64,000 nt of DNA from Fomitopsis serialis (Eukaryota; Basidiomycota; Agaricomycetes; Polyporales; Fomitopsidaceae): contig NW_025954966.1 of NCBI RefSeq assembly GCF_022376445.1, positions 744,001-808,000 of the forward strand, given 5' to 3'. The notes under the pieces were generated by a model that was not told where the DNA came from, made no database searches, and saw only the letters and a program-made list of their open reading frames with translations. Positions 46,723 to 58,286 of this stretch are shown here, piece after piece; position 1 is the stretch's first letter; each line of letters starts with the position of its first letter. Position numbers and translations under genes: made by a program.

Positions 46723-49210
46723 ATGGCTGATATTCTCAATGACATTCGCACCAGATTTCACTCGCTCAGCGTAGCCATCCGCACCGCCGTCGAGACACCT
46801 GACACCGATGTCAATGTACTCACTCAGCGGCGACAAGAAGTCGTTGATTTTGAAATGCATGCGGACCAGGTACGTCTGCGCGTTATCCTGTTGTTCATCC
46901 ACTGATTTGTTTGCGATATGCTGCTGGTAGGAACACGAGTCACTTCCTGAAGACGAACTTCTGGCGCTCCAACGCAGTATTATGATCATGCTGCGCGCCC
47001 TCGACGATGCGGTCGTCCAGTATCTCAATACAACACATATTGGCAACCGTCTGCATGGAATACGGTATCGCTATCATGCTCTGTGTGAGCACACTATATG
47101 GATGCTTTCTGCCAGCATGGCAGATTACTCCGAGATGCTGCCCGACCTACGCGAGGCTGCTCTCCGGTTATATGTGGATGCTGAAGCGGTATGGATACTC
47201 ACGTTCTGTGTTTTATGCTCGGCTAACATTTCACTGTTTTTCGGCATGTAGAACCACACCATTATACCCTCAGACGAGCTGTCGAGCCTTCGCTCATCCA
47301 TTACAAGTCTTGTTGAGAGCATCGACCGCACCGCTGAAGAATCCGCTCGTACAACCTCTCTTGTCCACAACATTCGATCCGCGTACTACGTACTCTGCGA
47401 CCGGGTTACAAGCGCTGTGAACACACAACTAGGTGATGCCGGGAGGCTAGGGCAGCAGAGGGAAGAGGTGTTGCGCTTGATGGCGGAGGCAGAGCCGGTG
47501 CGTTCGAGCCTATTGACGTCTGATGCATCTTTATGATACTATACTATCCAGCACGTTGCACTCTTTTCCCCAGCCGAATTCGCACAGTTGCGATCAGGAG
47601 TCTCCAACATGGTCGAGGCCCTTGACGAGGCGATTCACCGTTCATCAGATCCTCCCAGTGGGCCACCTCTCGTAGTCGCACAGCGTGTTCGAACTGGGCG
47701 TCGGGGTCGCCCCCGCGTCGAGATTGATCCCATGTTCCTCGAGACTGGTCTGCAGATGCGAGGCCCAGTCGGCTTAGCACCAATCTTCAGTTGCTCCAGT
47801 CGCACTGTTCGCCGGCGCGCCCTCGAGCACAATCTTGTTGCCCCTGGGGAACCTGTTATGCAGGAGGTAACCGATGCTGCAGGCAATGTCACGCACACGC
47901 ACACTTCGACAACTCCTCCGGTATCCGCACTCACCGATGATGAGCTTGACATTGTTGTTGGCTCCATTCTTGCTGTCTTCCCCAACTTTGGCCGGCGGAT
48001 GCTTGCAGGATGTCTACGGTCCCAAGGCCATCGCGTCCCACGTGCTCGTCTGGCTGCCTCATATGTCCGTGTACATGGCGTCACAAGCAATGTCTTCTCA
48101 GACCGACGCATCCACCGTCGTGTATACAAGGTGGCAGGTCCGAACGCGTTGTGGCATCATGACGGCCAGCATGGTACGTTCAAAAGTTTTGATTGCTCGC
48201 CCTCGAGTTGATCAGTACTGATCTCAACAATGACGGCTTAGGTCTCATTCGCTGGAAGCTAGTGACCCACTGCTTCATTGACGGCTGGTCTCGGTACATT
48301 GTGGCCATTGCTGTCCATAACAACAACCGTGCGGACACTGTGTTACTGCTGTTCCACCGAGGGCGGGAAACCTGCGGAGATCCTAGCCGAGTACGCGGAG
48401 ATCATGGTGGAGAGAACATCCAGGTCGCTCGATGGCAGGACGAGCATCGGGGAGTCAGCCGTGGCTCATACATTTGGGGAAGGTGAGAGGGCCTACGTTG
48501 CAAGTGCTCATGCTACTCCACACTCATATTTGCTCAGGAGCGTTCACAACACACGCGTGGAACGGCTTTGGTACGACTTCACTCGTGGTGTTGGGCAGAA
48601 GTGGAAGAACTTCTTCCTGGAGCTCGAGCACAGTGCGGGTCTTCAGCCATCTCGATCCGCGCACATATGGTTGCTTCACCATATCTTTCTCCTTCAGATC
48701 AATCTTGACGTTCAGGACTGGGCCGCTTCTTGGAACAGCCATCCACTCCATGAGCGCCATGTTTCCGACCGTGCTCGCAGCCCTCGTGATCGATTCATCT
48801 TTGGGATGGTTGAGAATGGGGCACGAGGCATCGGGACGGCCTCTGGGGATGTTCACATTCAGCGTATGCCGGCCGAGGATGCAGCGATCAACTCGGATGA
48901 TCTTCAGTCCTATGGAGTTGATTGGGAAGCTCTCGAAGATCCGATGCTCATGGCGCACCACTTGGACAACAACCCTGACGAGTGGGAGTCGAGCAATCCA
49001 TTCTCTGCAGGTTCCCATCGCCCTAGTGAGTTGTCGGTTGTGGATTGTGATGCACCGAACTGCCCCTTCTCTGAAGTCGAGATAGCCTCCTTGGACGCTG
49101 AACTGGCGCTACGTGTCGATAGCACGTCCCGCGAGATGAGTGTACGCCGTTTGCTCTGGGTGGAAGCGCTTAGGATATGCCAACGATTGTATGCCGATAA
49201 TCCTACATGA
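46723..49210 (+). CDS. Integrase-core (DD34E) protein
   Basis: Six exons, 46723-46869, 46931-47188, 47252-47497, 47552-48173, 48242-48482 and 48538-49210, join in phase to 728 aa. The first 215 residues are helical with no known domain. A helix-turn-helix-like stretch follows (RRGRPRVEIDP-like GRRGRPRVEIDPMFLE and CSSRTVRRRALE). The catalytic core has Asp 421 in WHHDGQH, Asp 478 in VRGDHGGEN and Glu 513 in HNTRVERLW, with 34 residues between the last two, the classic retroviral-integrase spacing. GLIRWKLVTHCFIDGWSR and NNNRADTVLLLF are typical of the eukaryotic 'integrase core domain' proteins seen in fungi and fish. It should be a nuclear transposase. All exons are open. Confidence 0.88.
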
Positions 49211-49363
49211 CTTCATGACAATGGTACTATGTCTTGTGGATAGTCTGGAGGATTGTCATATACATTTTTTTGTACCTCGAGGTGAACTCGACAGGACACG
49301 AACAGTGGTTGTAGGTGCTTAACTGTAAGATGATATTCATGCTGAGCCTGGACAAAACACATG

Positions 49364-49483
49364 TTCAAAACACAGTTTCTTTGCCTGGGCCTTCAGTATA
49401 CAGTGTTCTAAACACATCTGCACCATTTTCAGGTCTTATTCGCTTGAGCTGAACCCGCGGCTGCGTTTAGAGACGGGCGCTTA
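49364..49483 (+). repeat. 120-bp block, copy 1
   Basis: Begins TTCAAAACACAGTTTC, has TCTTATTCGCTTGAGCTGAA in the middle and ends GACGGGCGCTTA. Copies 2 and 3 (58,167-58,286 and 60,724-60,843) share both edges and the middle motif at the same total length of 120 bp. This copy lies in the spacer between integrase and partner gene, about 140 bp before the partner's ATG, so it may be part of its promoter. Confidence 0.75.
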
Positions 49484-49624
49484 ATACGCTCACAGCGCAG
49501 TCGTGCGCCTCTTAATTCTGCTCATTGCGACTCCTACTGTCATCGCCTTCTTCGCCTCACAACATAATACTCTCTCTCTCCACTCCATCTGTGCTCACTC
49601 ACCTATCTCACTTGCTATCCAACA

Positions 49625-51492
49625 ATGAGTGATAGTGGTAATGATGGTGGTGCGTCCATTTCTTGTGTTATGCAGCGCCGCAGCGGTGCATATTGTATTG
49701 CCTACAGCCATAAAGTGAGACAAGACACTCAACACACTTATATTCCTATAGATCAGGACGATGAATATCATGCGGCCTCTGTACATGCAACATTGGAACG
49801 GCTCATGGCGCTCTCTGGGCGTCGTTTTGAACCGCCAGAAGATTACATCGAGATCAGTAACTTGAATGTGAACGATCCATCCTGTACGTACATGTTCTGA
49901 ATTGCTGCTGAATGAAAATGGCATCTGATCCAGTAAACACTACCTAGCTGAAGGACAGGGCAGTGCTCCCGGGCCAGCTCTCGGGCATGCCAGTGCAAGG
50001 CTTGATTCCGAGATCATTAACACTCCGAGTCCAAATCCCGCACCATTTCCTCACGCACACTCCGACAACCACCAAGACCTGGCCATAGCGCATCCCGCTG
50101 ATTCCGCTGATCCCATGGATCCTGCAGCTGTTGTCTCTATGGGTAGACTCTCACCAAGCCAGCAGCAGCAAGACAATGACACTCGCGCTCAAATTGTCGT
50201 CTTCACCGGTTTCCATGAAACCTGTGTCAGTATCGCCACCAGCATGCTCGAAATGCCGCACATGGAACCCCCATTCACACTTGCACGCCTCCTCACCACC
50301 ATCATTCGTTCCGGTTTGCGCACCGGGCGCCTCCTAGAACAATTTGTGGCTGAGGCACAGGAAACCACGTTCATTGGCACGTCACGTCACCCTCTTGATG
50401 TGCGTGAGCACACCCCAGAGGAGTACTTCAGTTATCAACGAGGTTTCATTGAGCACGGCACGCTCGCCTCCATCCTTGACTCCTCCCGTGGCCAAACCTT
50501 AATTGACAGCTGTGGGTCCGGTGTAGGATTCCCAAGTAGCCAGGGTATCATTGAGTGCGCCTGCACCATGAGCTCCAGCCTCGAGAGACAGGAGACCATC
50601 CATGTATTTGCTATATATGTGTACGGAGATTTGGTGAGTCATCTGTCTTACCTCGGAGGAACGCAACACAAATTCAAACTCTGAACTAGCTCACTGGTCT
50701 ACCTCTGATCGCTCCCGTTGCCACTCCACCTGTCCTGCACGTCACCGCGCCCGTCATGCCCACTATGCCAGTCTTGACAGGGCTGTCTCCTCCCAGTGTG
50801 CCAACCCGGAGTGACCCGCAGCTCCTCCGCGAGTACATCGAGCAACACTTCCCATCTGCAGCACAAATTATTGCCGCGATACAGAGCCGCCAGGAGCAGC
50901 TCCAGGGTGATGGAGGCAGGGCCCACGGTGTCCGGAATCGTCGGTTGCCACTGAATCTGTGGTTGTTCCGATTCCGAACTCTCAAGTCTATCCTGACACA
51001 TTTCGGCATCCTACTGAACAGTCCACAGGGCACGCTCGAGACTCGTGATCCACACGCACCACCACACATCATACAATCAAGAGTGCATGGCAGAACGACT
51101 CGTGTCACCTACAAGGATATCTTTGATTGGGCTGGTGTCGAGTGGAACACTGCGGTGAATATCCGCCCGATTTACATTCACTTGGAAGCTGCGTATCGAG
51201 CGAACAACCCCTCTACTCATCCGGACACGTTCTCAGCCCTCCCTGATGCTCAGAAGCGTAGCATTAGACAAGCGGGGGCTATCATCGATGGCGACTTCTT
51301 CAGCGGATTGGACGAGGACGACCTCGATGTCGATGCCCAGCTTCCTTGGCTGAAGATGACACAGATTGCTTGTACTGAGGGCTTGCGATTCTTCCACAAG
51401 GATACCGGACGTGAGTGACAGTGTAGCGTGACATGAGTACCATATCTTGACTGACACATCACTTAGAATATGTTGCGCCAGTGGCGACCTAG
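49625..51492 (+). CDS. Unrecognised partner protein of the integrase element
   Basis: Four exons, 49625-49887, 49934-50633, 50690-51410 and 51467-51492, join in phase to 569 aa. I do not recognise the family. Residues 1-85 are a small acidic N-terminus (RRSGAYCIAYSHKVRQD, IPIDQDDEYHAASVHATLE). A Pro/Ser/His-rich linker follows to about 150. A folded part has TRAQIVVFTGFHETCVSIAT, ARLLTTIIRSGLRTGRLLEQ, CGSGVGFPSSQGIIECACT, then a Pro/Val-rich linker and a last folded part with YIEQHFPSAAQIIAAIQSRQ and TYKDIFDWAGVEWNTAVNIR. There is no signal peptide or membrane helix. Same strand as the integrase, 414 bp 3' of its stop, with its own presumed promoter; a pyrimidine-rich tctctctctcc leader precedes the ATG. 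A role in transposition, or in target or host control, is inferred from linkage alone. Confidence 0.75.
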
Positions 51493-51887
51493 CGCGGTGT
51501 AAAGCAGAAGGCGGAGGGTGCAGACAGTCGAACACAAGGCTGGTCATGTATCAGCATGAGGGGCAATGGCCCATGGGAGATAGATATACAACAACATTAG
51601 ATTGGGAGCATACAGAGTATTATCGGAGTACATGATTCGCCGAAACTGGCACTCGCAACGCAACCACTGGCACTGTGAGAACTTGTTGAGACGAAGAGAA
51701 GACAGTATCCCAAGAACATACCGTGCCATCTCCTGCTCCATGGCACACCCATGCCAGACTCGCCCATGTTGAGGACATTACGCCGACGATGTCGCTCTTC
51801 TCAAGGCCCTCGTACGCCTCGAGGAGCGAGTCGAGCCCGCGCATGTCGTAGAAGCACTTCACCACTGCTTTTCTCCGAAGATACCCA
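51493..51887. other. Junction between integrase unit and decayed gene
   Basis: No exon supported on the plus strand. The minus strand is open across it (KCFYDMRGLDSLLEAYEGL is one frame), but this is antisense to a better plus-strand reading further right and I do not call it. Confidence 0.35.
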
Positions 51888-53007
51888 GTGACCCAGCATC
51901 CGCCGGACCATACGTCTCCGCGAAGGATTGTGTCGCTGTCTTCGATAAGTCCTATTCCAAGGTATGTGGTGCGAACTCCCCGTGTGCACGCATGGTACGG
52001 CGGTCTGGACATCGACTTGCGGTCCTCTGCGCCAGCGTCGTCTCCGGCCGTGTCCCTACCGACAGTGACGAAGTCATCTGTCTCTACCGAGTCTTCATCT
52101 GTTGCCGTGAACGAGAGCTCGGCGAAACTGTTCAAGGCGACGTTCGATCAGGTGAAGACGGAGCTCGCGGCTTCCTCTCGCTGGTCCGCCGAGAACGCAA
52201 ATGACAAGTGCAAGTCGATCGGACGTGCGCGCACGCTCAGCCTCGAGTTATCCACACCACGATCTTCCCCTATCCCACTGGGCTCAGGCTCACGCTGTGC
52301 AAACTCTCACTCTGGCGGACACTCTCACCAGATGTCTTGTTCGGACGTCATCCGAAGAAAGCTGCACGACCTCGAGCGGCGGATCTTGACCGCGCAGACA
52401 CAGCTCGAGACAGAGATGTGGCTCGTGCGTAACGTGGTGTTGCTGACACCATTTCAGCGCGCGACGAGGGAACCCGTGCAGGTCGCGGTGCCAGGCGTGG
52501 CGAAGCGGGTCAGGCAGGCACGGCTCGAGATCAAGAAGCTCGTGTGCTACCGTGACGTGCTCGCTGTCAACCTGCATCCGGGCGAGCGCGACTGGGAGCG
52601 TGCGAAGCGCATCACGATGCGCGCAGTGACGGAAGGAGGTAGACAGACAGCAGCGGCCGCGGACGATGGTGTCTGCGCCGGTCTGCCCGGGTCCGTCGGC
52701 CGCGACCACACCTCTCAGTGTTCCCCACTCTGCGAGCGCGTCTGCAATTTCACAGGGGAGGGACGAGTCTATCGGAGGTGAGTCGTTCCACTCTGCGCAG
52801 TCGAGCGTTGAGTGGCAAGACATGAGCCCGGGGTGCGCTGCATTCCTGGACGCGAGAGGGGTGCACGAGGCGCACTCGTTCGACTCGCCGACGACGTCTC
52901 CGCTGGGCACGTCAAACTCGATGCGCAGGGAAGTCCCGTTCCCTGAGGTGCATGAGCAGCCGCAGGCTGAGCCTCTGTCCACTGTGACGCTAGTTGGCTG
53001 TCGGTGA
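51888..53007 (+). pseudogene. C-terminal piece of a large coiled-coil protein, possibly an Arf-GEF (Sec7) relative
   Basis: The plus strand reads a Ser/Thr-rich segment, then a clear coiled-coil region: RRKLHDLERRILTAQTQLET, MWLVRNVVLLTPFQRATRE, RVRQARLEIKKLVCYRDVL and ERDWERAKRI. After about 52,640 the frame shifts by one and continues DESIGGESFHSAQSSVEWQD to a stop at 53,007. This arrangement recalls the tail of mushroom Sec7-domain proteins, but no Sec7 or PH domain is present upstream, where the integrase unit begins. It is thus a 5'-truncated and frameshifted fragment. The family assignment is from memory and weak. Confidence 0.5.
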
Positions 53008-53029
53008 TCATCTGCACACGATGGAGAAC

Positions 53030-53850
53030 GTCATGATATTCGCTGTCCTCGGTCGTCCTTCTTCTTCTCCTCGACCTCGTTCCACTTGAAGGAGGCGTAC
53101 AGGAGGCCGAGGCCCTCGTCTTCCTCCGCTGCGGGCGGCTGCCAGCGGCCCTTCTTGAGAGTCGAGACTTGCTCGTCGACTTCCTCCTCGTCGAGGTAGG
53201 TCGCGATGCGGTCCATGGCTACACCAGCTTGAAGAATCTGAACTATCCACGCCGGGATGACGTTCAGCGGAACGCTGGAACTGCGAGGGTCAGCTGTACA
53301 GAGCTAAAGCGAAACACATAACTCTTACCGAACCATGTTGAAGAGTGCAATAGCCTAGCATCCCGTCAGCTCCCCGAGATCCCGCACTGAGACGGAGCGC
53401 TCACCGTGAACGCAGTGTCGACAGTCAACTCGTGCCCCTGCACGACATAGACCAAGAAGGGTGTGACCCACACCAAGATTGGCGCACATATCCATATAAG
53501 CGAGAACATGACCGAGTTGAGGCGCGCCTTGACCATCTACTTCATTTCGACCTCGCGGGCATCCATTGTGTGCTTGATGCACAGCTCCTCCCCCGCGAAG
53601 AATTTGGTGAACTTCATCGCGCCGATGAGCTCGTTGAGCACGCCCACGCGCTTGTCGCGCGCGCTCGACGCGCCCTTGGGGATGCGCACCGCGCGCTTGC
53701 TCACGAGGCTGTTCAGTGGCCAGCCGACAATGAGCACGACGGAGGCCGTGAACACGGACAGGCCGAGGAGCTGGTACAGGAACGTCGCTGCGGTGACGAT
53801 CTCGAACGGCGCTCCGCAGATGAAGTACGAGCCCGACACGACCTGCTACA
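53030..53850 (-). pseudogene. ABC-C type transporter fragment
   Basis: On the minus strand a membrane-domain segment is clear: SGSYFICGAPFEIVTAATFL, LGLSVFTASVVLIVGWPLNS, RDKRVGVLNELIGAMKFTKF and MDAREVEMK, then a TAG stop where the family has Trp, then MVKARLNSVMFSLIW, APILVWVTPFLVYVV, ELTVDTAFT and, after two short introns, PLNVIPAWIVQILQAGVAMD with RIATYLDEEEVDEQ. The fragment ends just before the first nucleotide-binding domain. It matches the middle of yeast Yor1-type exporters. The nonsense codon and the missing halves show it is dead. Confidence 0.8.
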
Positions 53851-53856
53851 TCCGGT

Positions 53857-54010
53857 CATCTGGCTTGCTGGACTGGAAGGCGGTAGTAGTAGAGGCGCGT
53901 GCGCGGTTGGCGAGGAGGTATGAGCAAGTTGGAGAGGTCAAGAATTGCGACATAGAGCGTTCGGTCCCCTCTGGATGCGACCACCCGGCCCGAGGCCAAC
54001 GCGAACATCG
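53857..54010. repeat. Dispersed repeat D, copy 1
   Basis: Shares long phrases with 60,022-60,190: gcttgctggactggaag, gtagaggcgcgtg, gttcggtcccctctggatg, gcgaccacccggcccga and ccaacgcgaacatcg. On the minus strand both may encode a worn N-terminal part of an ABC-C transporter (ALASGRVVASRGDRTL). A third short piece lies at 54,165-54,200. Confidence 0.75.
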
Positions 54011-55315
54011 ACAGAGAGGACCTACTTCTCCTATCCCTGTACTACTCTGCTGGGGATGAAGCCGATAGTGGGGACATCGAGTGCTGATGGGAAATGAGCA
54101 GACGAGAACTCGGCGACCTGCATAGCCAGTTAGCCTGGAGCCAATTTGTGTCCACAAAGGACCTAGTTCTCCGGTCTCGGCACTACTCTGCAGCGAGCCC
54201 GGCTCAGCGGGCCCATAAGGTTGGCTATGCCCATTCACTAGCGGGTGTCAGCATCGTGCAACGCTGCAAAACATCCGGCACTCACATATATGCAGCTCTA
54301 TGCCCCTCCTCGATCCTCAATCCTTGCACTTGAAGCTCTCATGGGCCCTGCCGAGGCGGAACCGCACTGCGTGGAAGTGGAAGCCCGACTTGGCGACCTA
54401 CTCGCGTGGCAGAGGCTCGTGGGCTAGTCAGAGAGTACGTGCGGTGGGAACGCGCCACTGCTCTCGAGGGTTGCGAGGAAGAGGCTGCAGCGACGTGCAG
54501 GGGCTTCGGTCCTGCGGGACGTTCGGCACCTGGACAATCAGCGGTACCCCGACATCGATGAGCCGCTGCAGCTCGGGGCCCTCAATCCATGCGGGTGCCT
54601 GTGTCGGTTCCCGCCAAGAAGTGAGAGGTCGCAGTCAGAGAAAGAGAAGTCGCCGGGATCTGCTAGTAGTTATAACTTATCGGCGAGATCATAGAAGGTT
54701 CCACCGCACCTGGTTGTCCCAAGGTGTGGAGGGGAAGTGATTGGGGAATGATGTTCAAGCCGGATGGGTTCGGAGAGCTGCGGGGCACGAATAACGAGTG
54801 TTGTGGGAGGAGCCGCGCAGAGGCTCAGGCTGGGTAGACGGTTCGTGGCAGAGTGTCCGTTGACCCCCTGTGAATGCGGTCACCTGGCCATAGGCCAAGG
54901 CATGCATTACTGCAGGAAGTCGCTAGACTGCCAGGGTTCGTAGCATGTTGTGGGGTAGTAATAGGAGGAAGAGGACGGCGCGCGGTCGCCTGCCACTGGC
55001 ATGATGAACCCAAGAATAGGGTTACCGCCGACCTTGGACCTGCGCCAAAAATCCAACGCTGGCACTCCATGGCCTTACACACAGCAGATTGACTCAAAGA
55101 CGTACGCCAGGGTGGGTACGAGCCAATCCCTACTCCTGGTATATACATTGTCAAAATGAACTTCCAGTTCGCATTTCTGGTCACCATCCAACCAGCTCCT
55201 AGCCGCGCCCCGCACTCCTGATCATGTTGAAGGTGGATAGTACTAGTGGCCGCGAGGTAAGAGATGTCGACAAAACATAGGCTGTGTGAGGGATATCTCG
55301 TCCATTAGGGTTACT
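54011..55315. other. Decayed DNA with traces of an ABC transporter N-terminus
   Basis: The minus strand near 54,530-54,590 reads WIEGPELQRLIDVGVPLIVQ, similar in layout to LSPDVLRLMDVGV near 59,800, suggesting two old copies of the same gene. No intact exon chain could be built. The remainder to 55,315 shows nothing I can support. Confidence 0.35.
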
Positions 55316-57960
55316 CTAGCTACTGGTAGGTACTGATACCGAACTGTGGCAGCGACGTTTTCGCTTGTGTATCCCTATCGCTGCGTCGTTCGGATGCTCT
55401 GACATGTTAAGCTCAACCCCCCGCGTGCGACGAGCCCTCGGCAACTCTTGGACCACGTTCTGGTTGGCCACCACCTCGTGATCTGCGCGGACTCGACGCT
55501 TGCGAGTGTCGGGCGGTGGTGTAGCAGGCGTCGTGTGCTTACTTGCAGTTGGATTGGCTTCTTCTACATCAGAGGCAACACCACTGTCTTCTAAAATGGG
55601 CGCGAGCATTCATTGATTCAAATTCAGTAAGATGCTCGTAGAAATTGATTGATGCATGCTCCACAGACCTTTCTGTAAATCGTGGTCTCCGCCGCGGCCC
55701 ACAATATGTGATTGCGAGTCGAAGATGTTCCTTTGGGCCGCCCTAGCATTGCGTTGCTGCGTAGTCAGAGGGGCGTTACCCGACAGCATCTTCATGGCAT
55801 TGCTCTTGCGCTTTTTCTTGGCCAATGCCTTCTTTGCGGCCGCTCGAGCCGCCTCGTTGCGTTTCTCCCTGGCTTCCAGCGTGAGGCTCTTCTTGTGATC
55901 GAAGCTCGCAAGGTGGCGGCGCCCGATCGAGAGGGGCACATTGCTTGGAATCGCGCCAAGTGAAGGGAGGACACTGCGCAGGTTATAGTAGAAAGAGGAG
56001 GCCATGACGGAATATACACTCACTAGAAGCGCGACCCAAATTTGCGAGCCCGTCCCTTCAATGACTTGCGGACAACTTGCGCATTGGCGCAGTACTCCAG
56101 TGGCCCAACCCCGACTTGGGCGGTGTTTGTTACGATGTAGCGCAAGGTCTTGGTGGCCTTCTCGTCCTCCTTCAACTGGAATTGCCTACTCATTTGGGTG
56201 GTCAATAGGCATACGAGAGACTGAGCGAAATGGCGTACACTTCATCCGGTGCTGGGACAATAGACCACACAGCCTTACCCGTCACCGAGTAGTAGTGTGT
56301 GGGTGCACGGCGACGTGATAAGTCATTGGTAGGTAAGAATAATGGACTTGTGTTGGCTATATGGATGCGCGTATCATGACAATCGAGTAGCTCTGCAAAA
56401 ACATACCCATGAGAGAACACCGCAATCCAAAAGCATGGTCGCGTACTCTTCTTAGTGACGTACTCCGTCAAGGGGTCCGGTTTCGTTGATGGACTTCTGA
56501 GATCATCAGGGGCGATCTCACCCCAAGTCTCTCCAAAGACTACCCGCCCAAGATGAGGGGAACGCTCGAGCGCCACTCGGATCAGCGTGGGTTCAAATGG
56601 ATCGTCAGAACATGATATGGAACCCTGCGGCATGCAAGGGCTCAGGCATCTGCTAACCATCGTGAGGAGAGGAAAGAGAAGCTCACCTCGTAGTTATAGT
56701 TCTGAATTCGGTCCAAAAGGCGCTGTGAGACGCCCACTGTGTCCTTGGCCCAGATGTACATACTCCGGCCCATCTGCAGTCGTTCTTCAGTAGTTGGCGC
56801 CACGATATTGTTGCGCACGCAAGGTTTGACCCGATTTGGCCTGACATGAGATTGTGGATCATGATGAGACTGAGTAAAATATGGGTGGAATTACTCGCCA
56901 TGTCTTGTGTACAGCCTTATGCACAAAGGCATGATAAGCGAGTGCGACCCGCGCGAGGCGGGACGGGTTGCCAAAGACTTCTTGCTCTCGAAGGAATGGG
57001 GGTATACCTGGAATGGAGTTCACTTCAGACTGTTAAGCACATAAGTGTGGATGACCACTCACCAGCAACGAAGAGGATCTCGCATGCAGTATAGACTCCT
57101 ATGCCAAACCACACGTCTGGCGTAAAGCGTAACACGTCCCTCGCAAGCCGCTTGCCCTTTCTCTTGCCTTCGTAATAACGCTTGGACCATGTTGCTATGC
57201 CTGCCAGAACAGCGTCCCACTCGTCAAGGACTTGTAGATCGTGGTGCGCGAGACTGGCCTCCATTAATGCCCAGGTCACCTGGGGGTCAACCGCATCAGT
57301 TGGGCTTGAGGTTAATGTATTCCCGGGCATTACTCACCTGAAAGACTTGGTCATGCGACACAAATGCTATGACAAAAGTGTCGAACTCAAGAGCGAGCCC
57401 GATGCGAAAGGACCGCATCTGTGTTTACGAGGCGTCAGAAGGTGAAGAGGTGTGAGATTAGGCAGTGAGACGTACCTTCAATGTTCCCTTCCCGATGTAC
57501 GATGTCTCCTTGAGCACGGCCCACTGCTCACGGTCGTACATTTGGATGGAGGTATGCGTCAAATATTGGAGCTGTGCAAGGCAAGTCAATGACACAGAAC
57601 GTCGTGAGATCAGACGCTTACCTGAAACCAACAACGACCGAGGTTGAGGACTACACTCCTGCTAGTATATTTTACTGCAGTGAGCACAAGGTCCTGTAGG
57701 CAGAAGCCTGCAGAAGGTGTGCCCGCAGCGAGGAAGGGCGGCCACAAGGGCGTTTGATGACTGGTGTTGCCCCGCACATCACACGAGCTGGGCGTGAGCT
57801 GAAACACCAGTCCAGCTTCTTGTCGCGAGCCCTGTGGCTTTTCATCGTGTACGGTCGCGTCGCAGTGGAGGGCCTGCAGGCGCCATCTGCACTCGGAGTG
57901 CTTTGCGAAGAGTGTTTGCAATTGGAGCCCGCTGCAATAACACTCTTGAATCTCGGGCAT
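55316..57960 (-). CDS. Multi-exon protein of unknown function, probably nuclear
   Basis: The minus strand gives exons that mostly join in phase: 57960-57622, a QMYDREQWAVLKETSYIGKG exon, MRSFRIGLALEFDTFVIAF, a long exon with LLD-rich HHDLQVLDEWDAVLAGIA and TPDVWFGIGVYTACEILFV, PPFLREQEVFGNPSRLARVA, TEERLQMGRSMYIWAKDTVG, EPTLIRVALERSPHLGRVVF, SRRRAPTHYYSVTGKAVWS, KATKTLRYIVTNTAQVGVGP, and a basic C-terminal part with KKALAKKKRKSN and RNARAAQRNIFDSQ, ending in a Ser/Pro-rich tail with RKRR. The KKKRK run is a good nuclear localisation signal. I do not recognise the family. Two junctions (near 56,850 and 56,210) did not close in phase, so either I mis-placed them or the gene has small lesions. 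The start at 57,960 is tentative. Confidence 0.5.
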
Positions 57961-58000
57961 GATGGACGCGGCGAAGATAGATGAGTCGGAGTGTTCGTAT

Positions 58001-58028
58001 GACAGACAGACAGACAGACAGACAGAGA
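58001..58028. repeat. GACA microsatellite
   Basis: About seven GACA units in the 5' region of the unknown minus-strand gene. Confidence 0.9.
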
Positions 58029-58166
58029 CACACGAGAGTGGAAAGCCAACACGACTAAAGCGCGACACGCCAGATGAACCCGACGCGACGCGACGCGTCG
58101 GTCCAACAAGCGCCGGAGAGCGCTCGCTACAGAGGGTTCGGGAGCAAATCCTCGCAGTGTCAATGA

Positions 58167-58286
58167 TTCAAAACGCAGTTTCTTCTTTGGTTATCCATGG
58201 AATAGAGGCAAAGAACATATTTCTGCCTGTCCGAGCCTTTATTCGGATGAGCTGAAGTCGTGGTCGAGTTAACGGACGCGCGCTTA
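58167..58286 (+). repeat. 120-bp block, copy 2
   Basis: Begins TTCAAAACGCAGTTTC, middle TTATTCGGATGAGCTGAAG, ends ACGCGCGCTTA. Upstream similarity to copy 3 continues (aagcgccgga, ttcggaagcaaa-like phrases). It lies about 200 bp 5' of the unknown minus-strand gene. Confidence 0.75.

Larger units (their letters stand above)
46723..51492 (+). mobile_element. Two-gene integrase-type transposon (core region, ends not found)
   Basis: Covers the integrase-core gene and the plus-strand partner gene 3' to it. Both are intact, carry short introns and differ from the surrounding decayed DNA, as expected for a mobile unit. I searched by eye for inverted or direct terminal repeats between 45.9-46.7 kb and 51.5-51.9 kb and found none I trust, so the limits given are those of the genes. 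The family may belong to the IS3EU-like or a related integrase-derived group; this is a guess. Confidence 0.6.

Noticed and set aside
45897..51900. Terminal repeats for the integrase unit
   Set aside because: The phrase atgaggggca occurs near 46,097 and 51,556, but in the same orientation and only 10 bp long; this is too weak to mark element ends.
51620..52135. Minus-strand frame of 171 codons with a protein-like stretch
   Set aside because: It is antisense to the more convincing plus-strand coiled-coil reading and has no ATG-led domain or splice support.
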